64,000 bases of DNA from Siphonodentalium dalli (lineage: Eukaryota; Mollusca; Scaphopoda; Gadilida; Siphonodentaliidae): positions 44,089,797 to 44,153,796 of the forward strand of contig CP136061.1 in the NCBI GenBank assembly GCA_032622095.1, given 5' to 3'. Below are positions 37,036 to 47,770 of the stretch, in pieces (position 1 is the first letter of the stretch; the number at the start of each line of letters is the position of its first letter). The position numbers were made by a program, and so were the translations under genes. Below the pieces are notes generated by a model. It did not search any database and was not told the origin of the DNA. It was given only the letters and a program-made list of their open reading frames with translations.

Positions 37036-37523
37036 AGCTGAATGTGTCTGCTAATACAACACAAAATGAGATAATATAGGCAGGCGAGAATGCAATGGTG
37101 TGTGTATATGGAAACAAAGGAGACAGCTGCTCAGATACCCTTCGTTGGAATCGATGTGTGACAAAAGTTTCAACAAGCACTTCCGCCGTGGATCCAAACA
37201 GCATTCCACCAACTTCAGCTGCTGCCAAATACCACACACTGCGAGTATACGATCAAGTGCGAGTGTGGAAAGGAAGAGACCTTGATCCCACTGATTGGGG
37301 ATGAAAAAACATTAACAATAGGATGACTCCGATAAAGAGCGAAAAACCACCAGCCCCTGAACAACTACTTAAGATTATTCGATGCAAGTGCAAAACAGAC
37401 TGTAAGAGTGTGCGGTTTAGCTGTCGGAAGCATGGACTGCCTTGTGCCGCCGCTTGTGGAGAATGTGCTGGGATAAATTGTTCAAACTCACAAACACTTG
37501 ACTCAAGTGCAACGAACTTATGA
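37036..37523 (+). pseudogene. Academ-like transposase, C-terminal part with Cys8 finger
   Basis: Resumes in the frame left at 26,017. AGENAMVCVYGNKG and IPPTSAAAKYHTLRVYDQ lead to DPTDWG, where TGA at 37,302 interrupts (Trp is expected). In the same frame the protein continues to RCKCKTDCKSVRFSCRKHG and CAAACGECAGINC (about 37,380-37,483). This segment has exactly eight cysteines, the Cys8 arrangement I recall for Academ proteins, and it also recalls CXC-type DNA-binding modules. One more TAG lies near 37,076. The coding frame ends at 37,523. Confidence 0.75.
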
Positions 37524-38421
37524 TAAGCATTTCATAATTAATTATGTTCGGCGAACGCTAATTTTTCTCAAATTTCTGAAATAGAAAATCATACTTATTT
37601 CATTTACCTAATTTACCTGGATATAATATAACAGTGTTAATTTCACCGTAGTCACTGCAGAATTAAAAATTGCAACAAAAATTTTGATTTCATGTAAACA
37701 TTTCACACATTTTTGCGTTATTTTTCTAACTTTCCCCCCAAAAATACTTTTTTTTCTGACAACTACATCTGATGTAGCCATATTGACTTGATTCTGCTTA
37801 TTACAGTTACTTTTATTATTAATAATCTTTACCTGGATTTTTCCCCCGTCTGATTATCATTTATTACAAATTTACAATTTTCACCACTTTTTGCCATTTT
37901 TAACGAAATTTAGCCTCAAAACGGGATATATAGCTTTATAAGATTTTAGCTGATTCTTCCAAACTGACTATTCATTGTATCCTCTTTCTGGTAATGTAAA
38001 ATTATTTTTCAGTGTAACTTGTTCCATCTATGGCATCACCAAATGTCTTTAAATTCCAAATTTCACACATTTTTGCTTTATTTTGATACATTTCCCCCTA
38101 AAATTGGATCTTTTTGTCTGAAACTTACTCCTGACACAACCACATTGGCTTTATACTGCTTGGAGCAGCTACTTGTATCAATAATAAACTGTGTTTAACT
38201 TTATTTTCTTGTCTGGTGATCATTTATTGCAAGATTACAATATTCGCCACTTGTTTGCTCATTTTACCACTTTTAACCCCAAAATGGGGTACTTCCCCTT
38301 GTTTAATGAACAAAACTGTCCGATTTTTGCCGATTTTTTACCAGTGATTGCTCATGGTATCCTCTCTCAGAAATGCAATACAAAATTATGTTGCAATTTG
38401 TTCCAGGTTTGGCATTTTTTC
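37524..38421. repeat. 3' non-coding part of the Academ-like element with a diverged tandem repeat
   Basis: Two diverged copies of about 365 bp share TTCACACATTTTTGC (about 37,706 and 38,068), TTACCTGGAT or TTGTCTGGTG with a following ATCATTTATT, and CCACTTTTxxCCATTTTxAC. No gene was seen. The repeat runs up to the right TIR. Confidence 0.7.
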
Positions 38422-38440
38422 TCATAAATGCACTGGACTA
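38422..38440 (-). repeat. Right terminal inverted repeat of the Academ-like element
   Basis: Complement of 20,059-20,077 with one mismatch. The MITE sequence resumes at the next base. Confidence 0.85.
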
Positions 38441-38705
38441 CATGGTAAACACAGAGTGTTATTTGTTACTGTTTTCCTGGTATGGAAATAATAAAGAGCG
38501 TTTGTATCATTTGTGTCTGATTAACCAGTATAATTGCGCTGTGTTATGTAAACAGAAGCAAAACTTCTGTAACACGAGCATGTTCTTGTTTACGTACACC
38601 ATCATATTGACGACAAGATACTATTTACGCGCTAATTATGTTTGGCATATGAACAAAACTATATATATTTTTATATTCCTGTTGTTGATGCAACGAACGC
38701 TATTG
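38441..38705 (+). mobile_element. TTAA MITE copy 5, right half
   Basis: Begins CATGGTAAAC and follows subfamily B through TTTCCTGGTATGGAAATAATA, AAAGAGCGTTTGTATC and AACGAACGC. The last 10-15 bases and the right TTAA are degraded. It joins with 19,849-20,058 across the Academ-like insertion. Confidence 0.85.
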
Positions 38706-39414
38706 TGACGGTGTAAATAATGAGATTCTAGACAATAATAATGACGGTGTAGATGTGGTTTTGTTGACGGCGAAGCATCAATTCGATGTACAAACCACGG
38801 CGTGGTCACAAAGGAATGACACACCCTTGCCTTAGCACAGTATATATAATTATTCAAATCCATCCTTAAAATAGCATTGATTTGTTTATATTAACAACCG
38901 AATTTGTATTATTGTATATTTCCTACATACTTCACAAAAACATATCTCAGTCGCTGTTTTATATCCAGGTGACTATTATATTAAGGTTCTGTATTTTGTG
39001 GTGATTTGTCTTTCAAATGCTAAATATCAAGTTCAATATATTCGAGTTGATGTATAATCACCTACAAATCAATTTCGCCACTATGCTAGCAAATATTCAC
39101 AGAAAGACATGGGATGAATATGATTCATGTAATTGATCTCATTTTGACCGTAATTTTTTGCATGATACGATCGTAACGACCGTCTCAAACCCGCCTTATA
39201 CACGTGCCCGTGTTAGATAGCAACGTCGAGCGCATTCACGGACACTCATTATCTTAATTAGGTCAAAGGAAGGCCTAATTTTTTATATTTTCAAACTATA
39301 GTTTATGTTTTATTTTCTAGAGCACGATAGCTGTTGTCTTATTTTAACGAAACACGACCATTGTATCAAAATGTAAAAAATTACATTTTACCTATGATGG
39401 CGGCATTTCCATTG

Positions 39415-41600
39415 TTATTACGCCACCGTAGTGTGGTGTTTCTAGCTTTTGGTTTTTTGATATCGCATGGTCGATCGATAATTCACTGGGTGATTGTACA
39501 TTCGGCAAACCTCGTCAGATTCCGTCACCGTTTCATCGTACCGATAATTACGAGAGTACAACTAAGATTGGCACATGTGTTTACGTCACCGGTGTAATTG
39601 TGGGGACATGCTTCTATTATGAAGGTTTGCTATCCCGAAGGTCCGCTATTCCGAAGGTTCTCTATTCCGAAGGTTTTTGTTATTTTTAGGTTAATTCTAT
39701 ATTTTAAAGTATTGAGACTAATTTGAGAGGGTTCATTTTCACAAAGATTCTTTATATGGAGTGTGCGCTCACATCCGAACTGATCATGCGCGCACACCGA
39801 TACAGATACAGGAGGAAATAACTTAACTTAGAACATTAAATGTGATTTTGTTTTGTTTTCGCTGGTTTTCTTGAGATTTTATGTCATTACGTGGGCCCAT
39901 ACCTTTGAATTATTGGCATATACTATGAATGTTGTGGTATATATGGACCCTCCCGCATTGGGACATGACATAGGTTCAGTTGACTTAAGTGGTGTTCTGT
40001 GTGTGCTCCAATTTGGAGTTCAATATTTTAAGGGCCAAGTTTAGAATGTTATGGGTCCATACCTTTGAACTCTGGGCATATAATATGAATATTGGGGGGC
40101 ATGTCTCTATTCCGAATGTTCACTATCCCGAAGGTCCACTATTCCGAAATTTCTCTGAATGTTCGCTATTCCGAAGGTTCACCAATCCGAAGGTTCGTTA
40201 TTCCGAAGGTTCTGTGTTCCAAAGATTTTTTTTATTTTAAGGTTAATTCTATATTCTAAAGTAACGAGAGGGTTCATTATCACGAAGATTCTTTTTATGA
40301 AGGAAATAACGTAAAACATTAAATGTGATTTTGTTTTGTTTTCGAGGGTTTTCTTGAGTTTAATGTCATTACGTATGACCTTATTTCTCATTACATATTC
40401 ACGCCAAGGAGCCCACACAATTGCTATGTTACGATGCGATTTAATGTGATTATGTGTGACCTAATATCTCAATAATCTGAGGCAAGAGTACGCCTGCTAA
40501 AGGCGAATTATAACAGTTGGGGGTATAACGCTCAATAAATACTGGAGGCTATAACAAACTGCGCAGTAGAATATCGCTGAATGGACGAGTATGAGATGAG
40601 CCTAAATGCAATTGTGACTTTGTTTAAAGGCCCACTTAATTTTCGAGTCATTAATTTTTTATAGTATATACGGTTTTAATAACAATTTATGCCATAAAAT
40701 TTGAATAAACTACTATAATTCATCACCATTTGAAAGGCAGAATACTTCTATCTCCTAGTTTGAAACACCTTCAAAATACCGCGTCGTATATCTAGCAATA
40801 AGCAACCAACATGTCCTCCTCGGCTTTCCATAGATTTCAACGTAATTTGATACTTATGGGTATTTGTGTCCGGGAAGTGTTTTGAACGGGTCAAATCGTG
40901 ACCCCGACCTGACCTTGACCTTTAAAACTGTCAATGCAAGGTCAATTTGGGTAAAACGGACAAATTTCGGCGAAATTTTATACCTAGGGATACTTTGGTC
41001 CGAGGAGAGTTTTGAACGGGTCAAATCGTGACCTCGGCCTGACCTTGACCTTCAATATGGCCAATCAAAGGTCAACTCGGATAAAACGGATAGATTTCGA
41101 CGAAATTTGATACCTATGGGTACTTTTGTCGGGGGGGGGGTGTTTTGGACGGGTCAAATCATGACTCTGACCTTACCTTGACCTTCAAAATTGTTAATTA
41201 AAGTTCAAGTTGGGTAAAACGGACGGATTTCGACGAAATATGATACCTATGGGTAGTTTTCTACGGGTGGGGGTGTTTTGGACTGGACAAATCATGACCC
41301 TGACCTGACCTTGACTTTCGAAATAGTCAATTGAAGGTCAAATCGCACCTTTCACCGGAAAGCAGATGGGAAACAGCCCGGGTGAAGTCGGGCCTATCAG
41401 CTTGTGTAATAAAGAAGACAGTTTGATGAAAGTAATGTATGCCACGAGAAACGGGAAAACTTGAAATATGGAAGTACGCAAATTTCCCGCATAAAATTTG
41501 AAAGCTAGTTTATAGAATAATTGTATTATTATTTATATTTATGGCTAATAATACGATCTTGGTGGCGTTACCATTTCTGACTATGGTTTTCTTGTTCGAG
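39415..41600. repeat. Repeat-rich insertion in duplication unit 1
   Basis: About 2.2 kb absent from unit 2. It holds two clusters of ATTCCGAAGGTTC-type short repeats (about 39,625-39,685 and 40,110-40,215), each followed by a shared phrase (TTTTAGGTTAATTCTATATT). It also holds the 125-bp tandem repeat described next. No coding region was recognised and no clear termini. Confidence 0.6.
40810..41345. repeat. ~125-bp tandem repeat with TGACCTTGACCTT motifs
   Basis: Four diverged copies each contain CTGACCTTGACCTT, GGTAAAACGGA, TTTCGACGAAATTTGATACC, TATGGGTA and TTTTGGACGGGTCAAAT. On the other strand the core reads AAGGTCAAGGTCA, two AGGTCA half-sites of the kind bound by nuclear receptors. Binding is not implied by sequence alone. 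Confidence 0.8.
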
Positions 41601-42885
41601 AATGCGAAACGGCTTATATATAGGCATGCATTATATATAGTACTTACCTTACTGGCGCGTATTTAAATTAGCGCAGTACTATGTTTCGCGCATGAGTGCG
41701 CGAAAGCTAAATTTTAATACGAGTAAGGTATAGCTAGTGTATCTATGTCCATATGATTGACTGCCCTACGATATTTCCATCTACGATGTTTACGTACACA
41801 CGACTGTGATTCCGCCACAAGTGTAAGTAACCAAGGATACGCCACGAATTTGCAGCTAAGTCAACCAGCGCTTGCTGTTCATTTTGTTTTACTCACGATG
41901 GTCATGCGTAGTCCGCCTACCCACGACAAACGTCTCACGAATATTGAATTGCTGCACAATATCGAATCTACGCCGCTATTGAGTTTTACCTCTACTCAGT
42001 CATACAGTCTTGTTATATTTGATATCCAATCAATCAGCAGTACCGATAACGCCAAAAATAGTGTAACCCCCCCCCCCCCCCCCCACACAATTTCCTCACC
42101 TCGTTGTTGCCAATAGTCAGAGATGTTGGCTTCAAACCTGTTTTTGACAATACTATCCATTCAATCCACAAATAATATGGTATCCCCGTAACAAGCGACA
42201 TACTTCATAATAGGTTTTCAAGGACGATATTCCTCACGATCTGAATATCTTAAAAACATCATAATTTACAGAGCCCATATCCATTCGAACTACCTATGCC
42301 CGCCATCTTGTGTGTATCTACACTGTTTGCTGCACCGTCTGCTACACCGATCTTGCACCACTGTGAATTTGTAACCCGGGGATCACAGGATCACACAAAC
42401 CAGTCTCATAATCCAATCCAGTATAGTTTTGATCTAAAAAAAAAAACTACTGCGAACTCACAGAGTCGCATTATATAGCCTGACAGTCTGACACGTCCAT
42501 GCAATCAGACTATCATCTTCCACCAGGGACGTGGCTATATAGATCTCTGTTTCGGCATTTCCAACTTGAAATTTCGAGCTCACCCTCCCACATATCAAAA
42601 TCTGGGATTTCCATTTCCACATCACTTGGATTAGAATTTTCCAACTGATACATCTACCGCCTGCTTTCCAATTGTCAGAGATTTCCAACGTTACCCCCTC
42701 CTATATGGTTGAATATTTCGATCTGATGGCTATTTGAAACAACAAATTTCACTGAATCACAACAAATTCAACATATATGTTTATTTGGAAATTCCCAACG
42801 AGTGTTGCTTCGGACATGAAATTTACTTGTTAAAAGGTTGCCCAAAGTTACCAACTCCTTATGCATGACTTTCATAAATACTCAC

Positions 42886-43022
42886 GGTTTTGGATTCCAT
42901 AAATCGGACTGCCAGGTACATTCAAGAAACCTTCAGCGATGTGACAAATCCGGGCCTGTTTATCAAACGAGAACATGGGACATCGCTCTGATGTCAGGCA
43001 TAATTTGGCACACACTGATTTC
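42886..43022 (-). pseudogene. Duplicated, 5'-truncated copy of the PAN exon
   Basis: On the minus strand the frame SKSVCAKLCLTSERCPMF to GSPIYGIQN is nearly identical to the second half of the exon at 45,060-45,345 and ends at a donor-like GTGAG. The signal peptide and first part are missing because the duplication unit starts inside the exon. It could be spliced as an extra exon only if a cryptic acceptor is used, so it is treated as a pseudo-exon. Confidence 0.75.
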
Positions 43023-43031
43023 GAGTCAGTT

Positions 43032-45200
43032 CATTGCACAAACAAACCACTGCGTTATCACAATGATGTGGCATATCCTTTCCTTAGCCCAGCTTATATA
43101 ATTCATTAAATATAACCTTAATATAACATTGATTTGTTAATACTAACAAACGAATTTGTAGTATTGTATATTTTTCACATACTTCACAAAAACATATCTC
43201 AGTCGCTGCCTGGTACCAAGTGACTATACTATTAAGGTTATGCATTTTGTGGTGATTTGTCTTTCAAATGGTAAATATCAGTGCAATATATTCGAGTTGA
43301 TGTATAATCACCTACAAATCGCCACAAATATATAAGCATATATCCACAGAAATACATTGGATGAATTTGATTCATGTAATTGCTCCTATTTTGAACGTAA
43401 TTTATGTAAGTTACGACCCTCTCAAACAAACCTTATACCAGTGTTAGCTAGTAACGTCGAGCGCAATCATGTAAACCCACATCTTAGGTTAAAGCTAGGC
43501 CTAATTTTTTATATGTTCAATTATAGTTTATGTGTTATTTATAGAGCATGATATCTGTTGTCTTATTTTAACGAAAACAAAACCAATGCGTTAAAAATGT
43601 AAAAAAAATATATATTACCTAAGATGGTGGCATTTCCGTGGCTATTCGAGAATGCAAAAACGACATGGCGCATATTTCAATTAGCGCAGTACTATTTTTC
43701 GCGCATGAGTGTGCGAATTTAAAACCGAGAGAAAAATATCTTGCGCTAAATTTTAATACGAATGTGTAGTCTATTTATTTCCATATGATTGACAACCATA
43801 CGAAATTCCATCTAGATGTTTACGTACACACGACTGTGATTCCGCCGCAAGAGGAAGTAACCAAATATACAGCACGATTTTTCAACTAAAATAAAACTGT
43901 TTTATATTCATTTTTTTTACTGACGATGAGCATGCGCACTCCGCCTACCCACCACAAAATATCCATTACTAGACATTCATTTGTTTCATTTCATCATTGA
44001 AGCAATCTAAGTGTCCTTCGCAGAAGACAAGGATATCATTGATGGAAGAGGCGCCATCAAACGATATGTCAAGTGCATGACTGTGGTCTATGAGAGCCTA
44101 TACTTATTGCGAGAAGAAACTATAACATCATATCGTTTTTTATTTTGATATTGAGTAGATAAAAATACTATACTAATTTAAATATCACCCATACAATTAG
44201 TAACATATCTTGGCCTATTTGTCTAACAACTCGTAAAGCATGAATATACTTAACTTATTTTCAAATTCGCATGACAAGAATAGAGTGCAAAATATTGACA
44301 AATTAGATCACAATGAAATATTTCACAAATTGATTTGGTATTTTATTGAAATTCAAGCAATTCGCACGACTGTCTCACGAATATTGAGTTCACAATGTCC
44401 AATCTACACCGCTAATGAGGTTTACGTCTACACCGTCATACAGCCTTGTTATTTTGGTATCCAAGCAACAATTTACACCGTCAATAAAATATTCTACACC
44501 AGAAAAAAGTTGTTTTAATTATTGTCGATTATATCAATTTTACAAAACGCCACACAAACAATCAAATGCCATGCCATAATCATAACAACAATATCTTGAC
44601 AAAGTTTTATAATAAAGGCAGTACCGATAACACCAACAATAGTTCAAACCCCAGTTTCCTCGACTCGTTGCAAGTCGTCTGGTTTTTTTTTACAATAATA
44701 TCCATACAATCCACAAATAATATTGTATCCCCGTAAAAAAGCGACTTAATTCCAAATATGTTTCTCAAGGACGATATTCCTCACAATCTGAATATCTTTA
44801 AACATCATGATTTACAGAGCCCATATCCAGACGAGCTATCGATGCCCGCCATCTTGTGTGTATCTACACCGTTATTTACACCGTATGCTACATCGATCTT
44901 GCACCACTGTGAATTCGTAACGCGGGGTTCACAGGATTTCACAATAATCAGTCTCATAATCCAACCAGAAATTCCCAACTAGTGTTGCTTCGGACATGTA
45001 ATTTACTTGTTAAAATGTTGGCCAAAGTTGCCAACTCCCTGATTTGCATCAGTACTCACCATTTTGGATTCCATAAACCGGACTGCCAGGTACATCCAAG
45101 AAACCTTCAGCGATGTGACAAATCCGGGTCCGTTTATCAAACGAGAACATGGGACATCGCTCTGATGTCAGGCATAATTTGGCACACACTGATTTCGAGT
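43032..45200. repeat. Tandem segmental duplication, unit 2
   Basis: Second copy of the unit described at 38,787. It contains the intact PAN exon at its right end. Apart from that exon no gene was seen; the frame at 44,240-44,518 has no recognisable motif. Confidence 0.75.
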
Positions 45201-45345
45201 CACCGGCCACAGAATACTGTACTGTGTTGGCAAATGGAGCCAGAGGTGTGATTCTCCGGAAAATTACGCTGGTGATCAGAGAAGATGCTTCTTCGCCTAT
45301 CAAAATTATTAAGAGAACGAACGACATTCCTTCCGAGTATCTCAT
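45060..45345 (-). CDS. PAN-PLAT secreted protein, exon 1 (signal peptide and PAN/apple-like domain)
   Basis: ATG at 45,345 (or seven codons later, just before SFVLLIILIG) opens a frame with an N-terminal hydrophobic segment typical of a signal peptide. SKSVCAKLCLTSERCPMFSF and RICHI follow, the Cys spacing of a PAN/apple module (C-x3-C-x5-C-x-x-F...C). The exon ends AAAATG/GTGAGT, a consensus donor at 45,059, leaving one base of a codon. That phase fits the PLAT exon at 18,728-18,999, and with the terminal exon the total is 645 bases, 214 residues. The product would be a secreted protein combining a carbohydrate- or protein-binding PAN module with a lipid-binding-type PLAT module. Intron 1 would be 26 kb. 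Other exons between could exist; an RNA read across the junction would settle it. Confidence 0.65.
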
Positions 45346-47590
45346 GATACCGACTGGTACTTCGTGAAAACAAGTCTCGCTGGACGGGGTTAGCCTCCTG
45401 TGTCACGAGCCCCCGGCACAGATCAACTCCTGTATAAATACGTGGGTTTTCTCTGATGTTTTTCTTTTTCAAATAGACGACACACCATTAAGAAACAACT
45501 TTTCTAGTGCTAGTCGTAAGAAAACACACAAATTTCGTTCACACTACTACTTGTTTTAGATTGCAACACGGTGCAAGATATATGGTTATGCCACTGAGAT
45601 GGGACCGTTCTCTAGCAACATGATAAACAATACTCGACATTGGTCGCCCAACGCCTGAATGCGGGTCTACATCTATCCTAACATTAGCACACGTCATCCT
45701 GTTTTGTTGACTGTGAATGCACAGAGGACCATTAATTTATGCAACCGCATCATTCAGATGTCGGTCTCTAACCATGCATATATACGACGTTGTCTGTCGC
45801 GCATTGATATGAACCGCACGGTACACAAATACACTAGATCATTACAAACATCCGGCGTGTTATATAATTCATAAGAAATGAAGCACACTCCCATGCAAAT
45901 ACTGCAACGGATTGTGTCGATAGCGTTGCCTCTGTTATAGTGAATAATTCACAAGACTGACGGTACCCCCAGATGACTGCATGTTCGACCAACCTGTATA
46001 GGCAGAGTTCGCGCTTCACCTAAAGAATTTCGCCAACAACAAATTCTTACTGCCAATATTTTGGCCATTTCTGAATTTATTTGGAAACTTTTCAGAAACT
46101 TTGGTCAAATTGAATCCAAGATACCGAAACTAAAAAAAAGAAACGAATAAATATAATGAAATACATAATTAAAAAAATAGAGCAAAGAAAGTGATGCGCA
46201 TTCAAATAAAATAACTGATAAATTTAGAAATGAGAATATTTACCCTGAATTATGGATATATCGCCTGTATTCAGTTTTTTTCCAACACCAGTTGAGTTTG
46301 ACAATGCGTGGGAAAATTGTCAACGCTTCAATGACTCAGATCTGTGAAGTGATCTGTTCTGTCATAAACCAATGAAATCGCGTGTAGTCTGCGCCACTCT
46401 CCAATGAAATGGAGCGAATTCCCTTCAAAACAGAACCTAATTTTAATAGAGTTCTAAAGACGTACATCCGATATAGGATTTTCGTCCGCTTTTCAAAGAG
46501 ACTGCTTCCTGGCAGGGAATGCATTGCAGTGTCAAGAATCGTTCATGTTGTCTCATAACAGCCACATACCTAAGATTGAATCACCCGAGTGCTACTCAGA
46601 TGAAAGCTATTTTACAATGTTGTTCTCGTCATCAACAAAACAACACACATAGTTACCATACATGTGCATATTGTGCCCTGTTCTAAGATTCCTTCAGGAA
46701 CAGTCCGCAGTTGCTCCACCATGCAGATGTGGTATACATAGGGACATCGTTTCCGTAGACGTAATGAAACGCAACCGACAGACTACTGGCGTGTTACGTG
46801 AAACTAAGGTAGTTTACTGATGCATGTATCATTCAGTATGAGCGAGCGGAGACACTTCGTGGTTCTCTTATCCAAATGTTTGTCAATAGTAAGGCTGTGG
46901 AAGGACCTCAGTCTAGTGTACGCACGGCGGACAATGTCCTTGGATTTTCGAACATTAGTGAAATATGAGATCTTGGATAACCATACACTCTCAAATAAAG
47001 CAATTGATTTAGGTACCCCATGGAACCAAAAGCCGCGATAGTACCAGACAGTTTGGTACTATAAGCCTTTAGAGCCTGTTTAGCGTTATAGAACCACATG
47101 AGTTGGTACTCCACAGAGGGCCAATCGTTGGCTCCATGCTGATTGGGTGAGACCGTGGGTGTGTCAATATCGAGTGCCGTGTGCAAACGATTAAATTAAA
47201 GTGAAAAATGGCCGCCCGTCGACTCGCGGTCGTAGATCTGTCGGATTATTTCATTTAGCACTATGCAAGGGAGTCTTTGTGGTTTTGTACTTAATTGGAT
47301 GTTTAAACGCGGCAGCATAATTTGGAATCTAGCATGTCACATTGTTAAATTTGCCGGTATCAGGGCTGTTTTGTTCTCTGGAGTATCAATTTGCTGGATC
47401 TATGCGTAGTACCTAAATACTTCAGAGTACCTGTCTTGATATTTTGGTACTTCAGATAATATATAGGGCGTATCATGAAAGCATCTATTTCTTGGCACCT
47501 CATATCGTGAGCGTCATGGCTTCGTTGACATAAATGCGGGGTGGGTATTATATGCACAATGCCCGGGTAGAACTTAAATAATTATTAGGT
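45346..47590. other. Upstream flank of the PAN-PLAT gene, no gene seen
   Basis: Would include the promoter and 5' UTR of the minus-strand gene. No TATA box or other element could be assigned. Open frames here are short and unsupported. From about 46,985 scattered GGTAC and GTACC phrases announce the palindromic repeat that follows. Confidence 0.45.
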
Positions 47591-47770
47591 AATCCAGAGT
47601 ACCAACAATTTGGTACTCTAGAGTACCAAGAAGTTGGTACTCCAGAGTACCAAACATTTTGGTACTCTAGAGTACCTAAACTTTTGGTACTCCAGAGTAC
47701 CAAAAAGTTGGTACTCCCCCTGGGACAAAGCTTAGTACCTACACAGGTACTCTGAAGTACCTATATTTTT
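47591..47770. repeat. Cluster of GGTACTCYAGAGTACC palindromes
   Basis: At least four 16-bp palindromes (GGTACTCTAGAGTACC or GGTACTCCAGAGTACC) are spaced about 30 bp apart, joined by short AAGAAGTT or AAACATTTT linkers, then degrade into single half-sites. Each CTAG-centred copy is self-complementary. Confidence 0.85.

Larger units (their letters stand above)
20059..38440 (+). mobile_element. Academ-like (AcademX-type) DNA transposon carrying nested insertions
   Basis: The terminal inverted repeats are 19 bp with one mismatch: TAGTCCAGTGCATTTGTGA at 20,059-20,077 and the complement TCATAAATGCACTGGACTA at 38,422-38,440. The element interrupts a TTAA MITE, so both outer boundaries are fixed independently. 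The flanking triplets are CAA on the left and CAT on the right, a plausible but imperfect 3-bp target duplication. Removing the 11-kb retrotransposon leaves about 7.4 kb, enough for the single large transposase described below. Superfamily assignment comes from the combination of DDE transposase, XPG-type nuclease and Cys8 finger, which I recall for Academ/AcademX. A profile search would be decisive. It is inactive because the gene has many stops and frameshifts. Confidence 0.75.
38787..43026. repeat. Tandem segmental duplication, unit 1
   Basis: Matches 43,032-45,200 in the same order: ACAAACCAC start, CATATCTCAGTCGCTG block, TTTACGTACACACGACTGTG block, CACCACTGTGAATT block, TTGCTTCGGACATG block and the PAN exon. 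Compared with unit 2 it carries extra sequence at about 39,415-41,600 and 42,420-42,785, while unit 2 has about 600 bp extra near 43,985-44,600. The junction between the units is near 43,030. Confidence 0.8.

Noticed and set aside
22584-37304. TGA read as an amino acid (recoding) because many in-frame stops are TGA
   Set aside because: The same genes also contain TAG/TAA stops and frameshifts, so simple decay explains them.
39417-41575. Possible terminal inverted repeats TTACGCCACC / GGTGGCGTTACC around the insertion in duplication unit 1
   Set aside because: Only about nine bases match, no target duplication is visible, and the unit-2 alignment does not place the ends there exactly.
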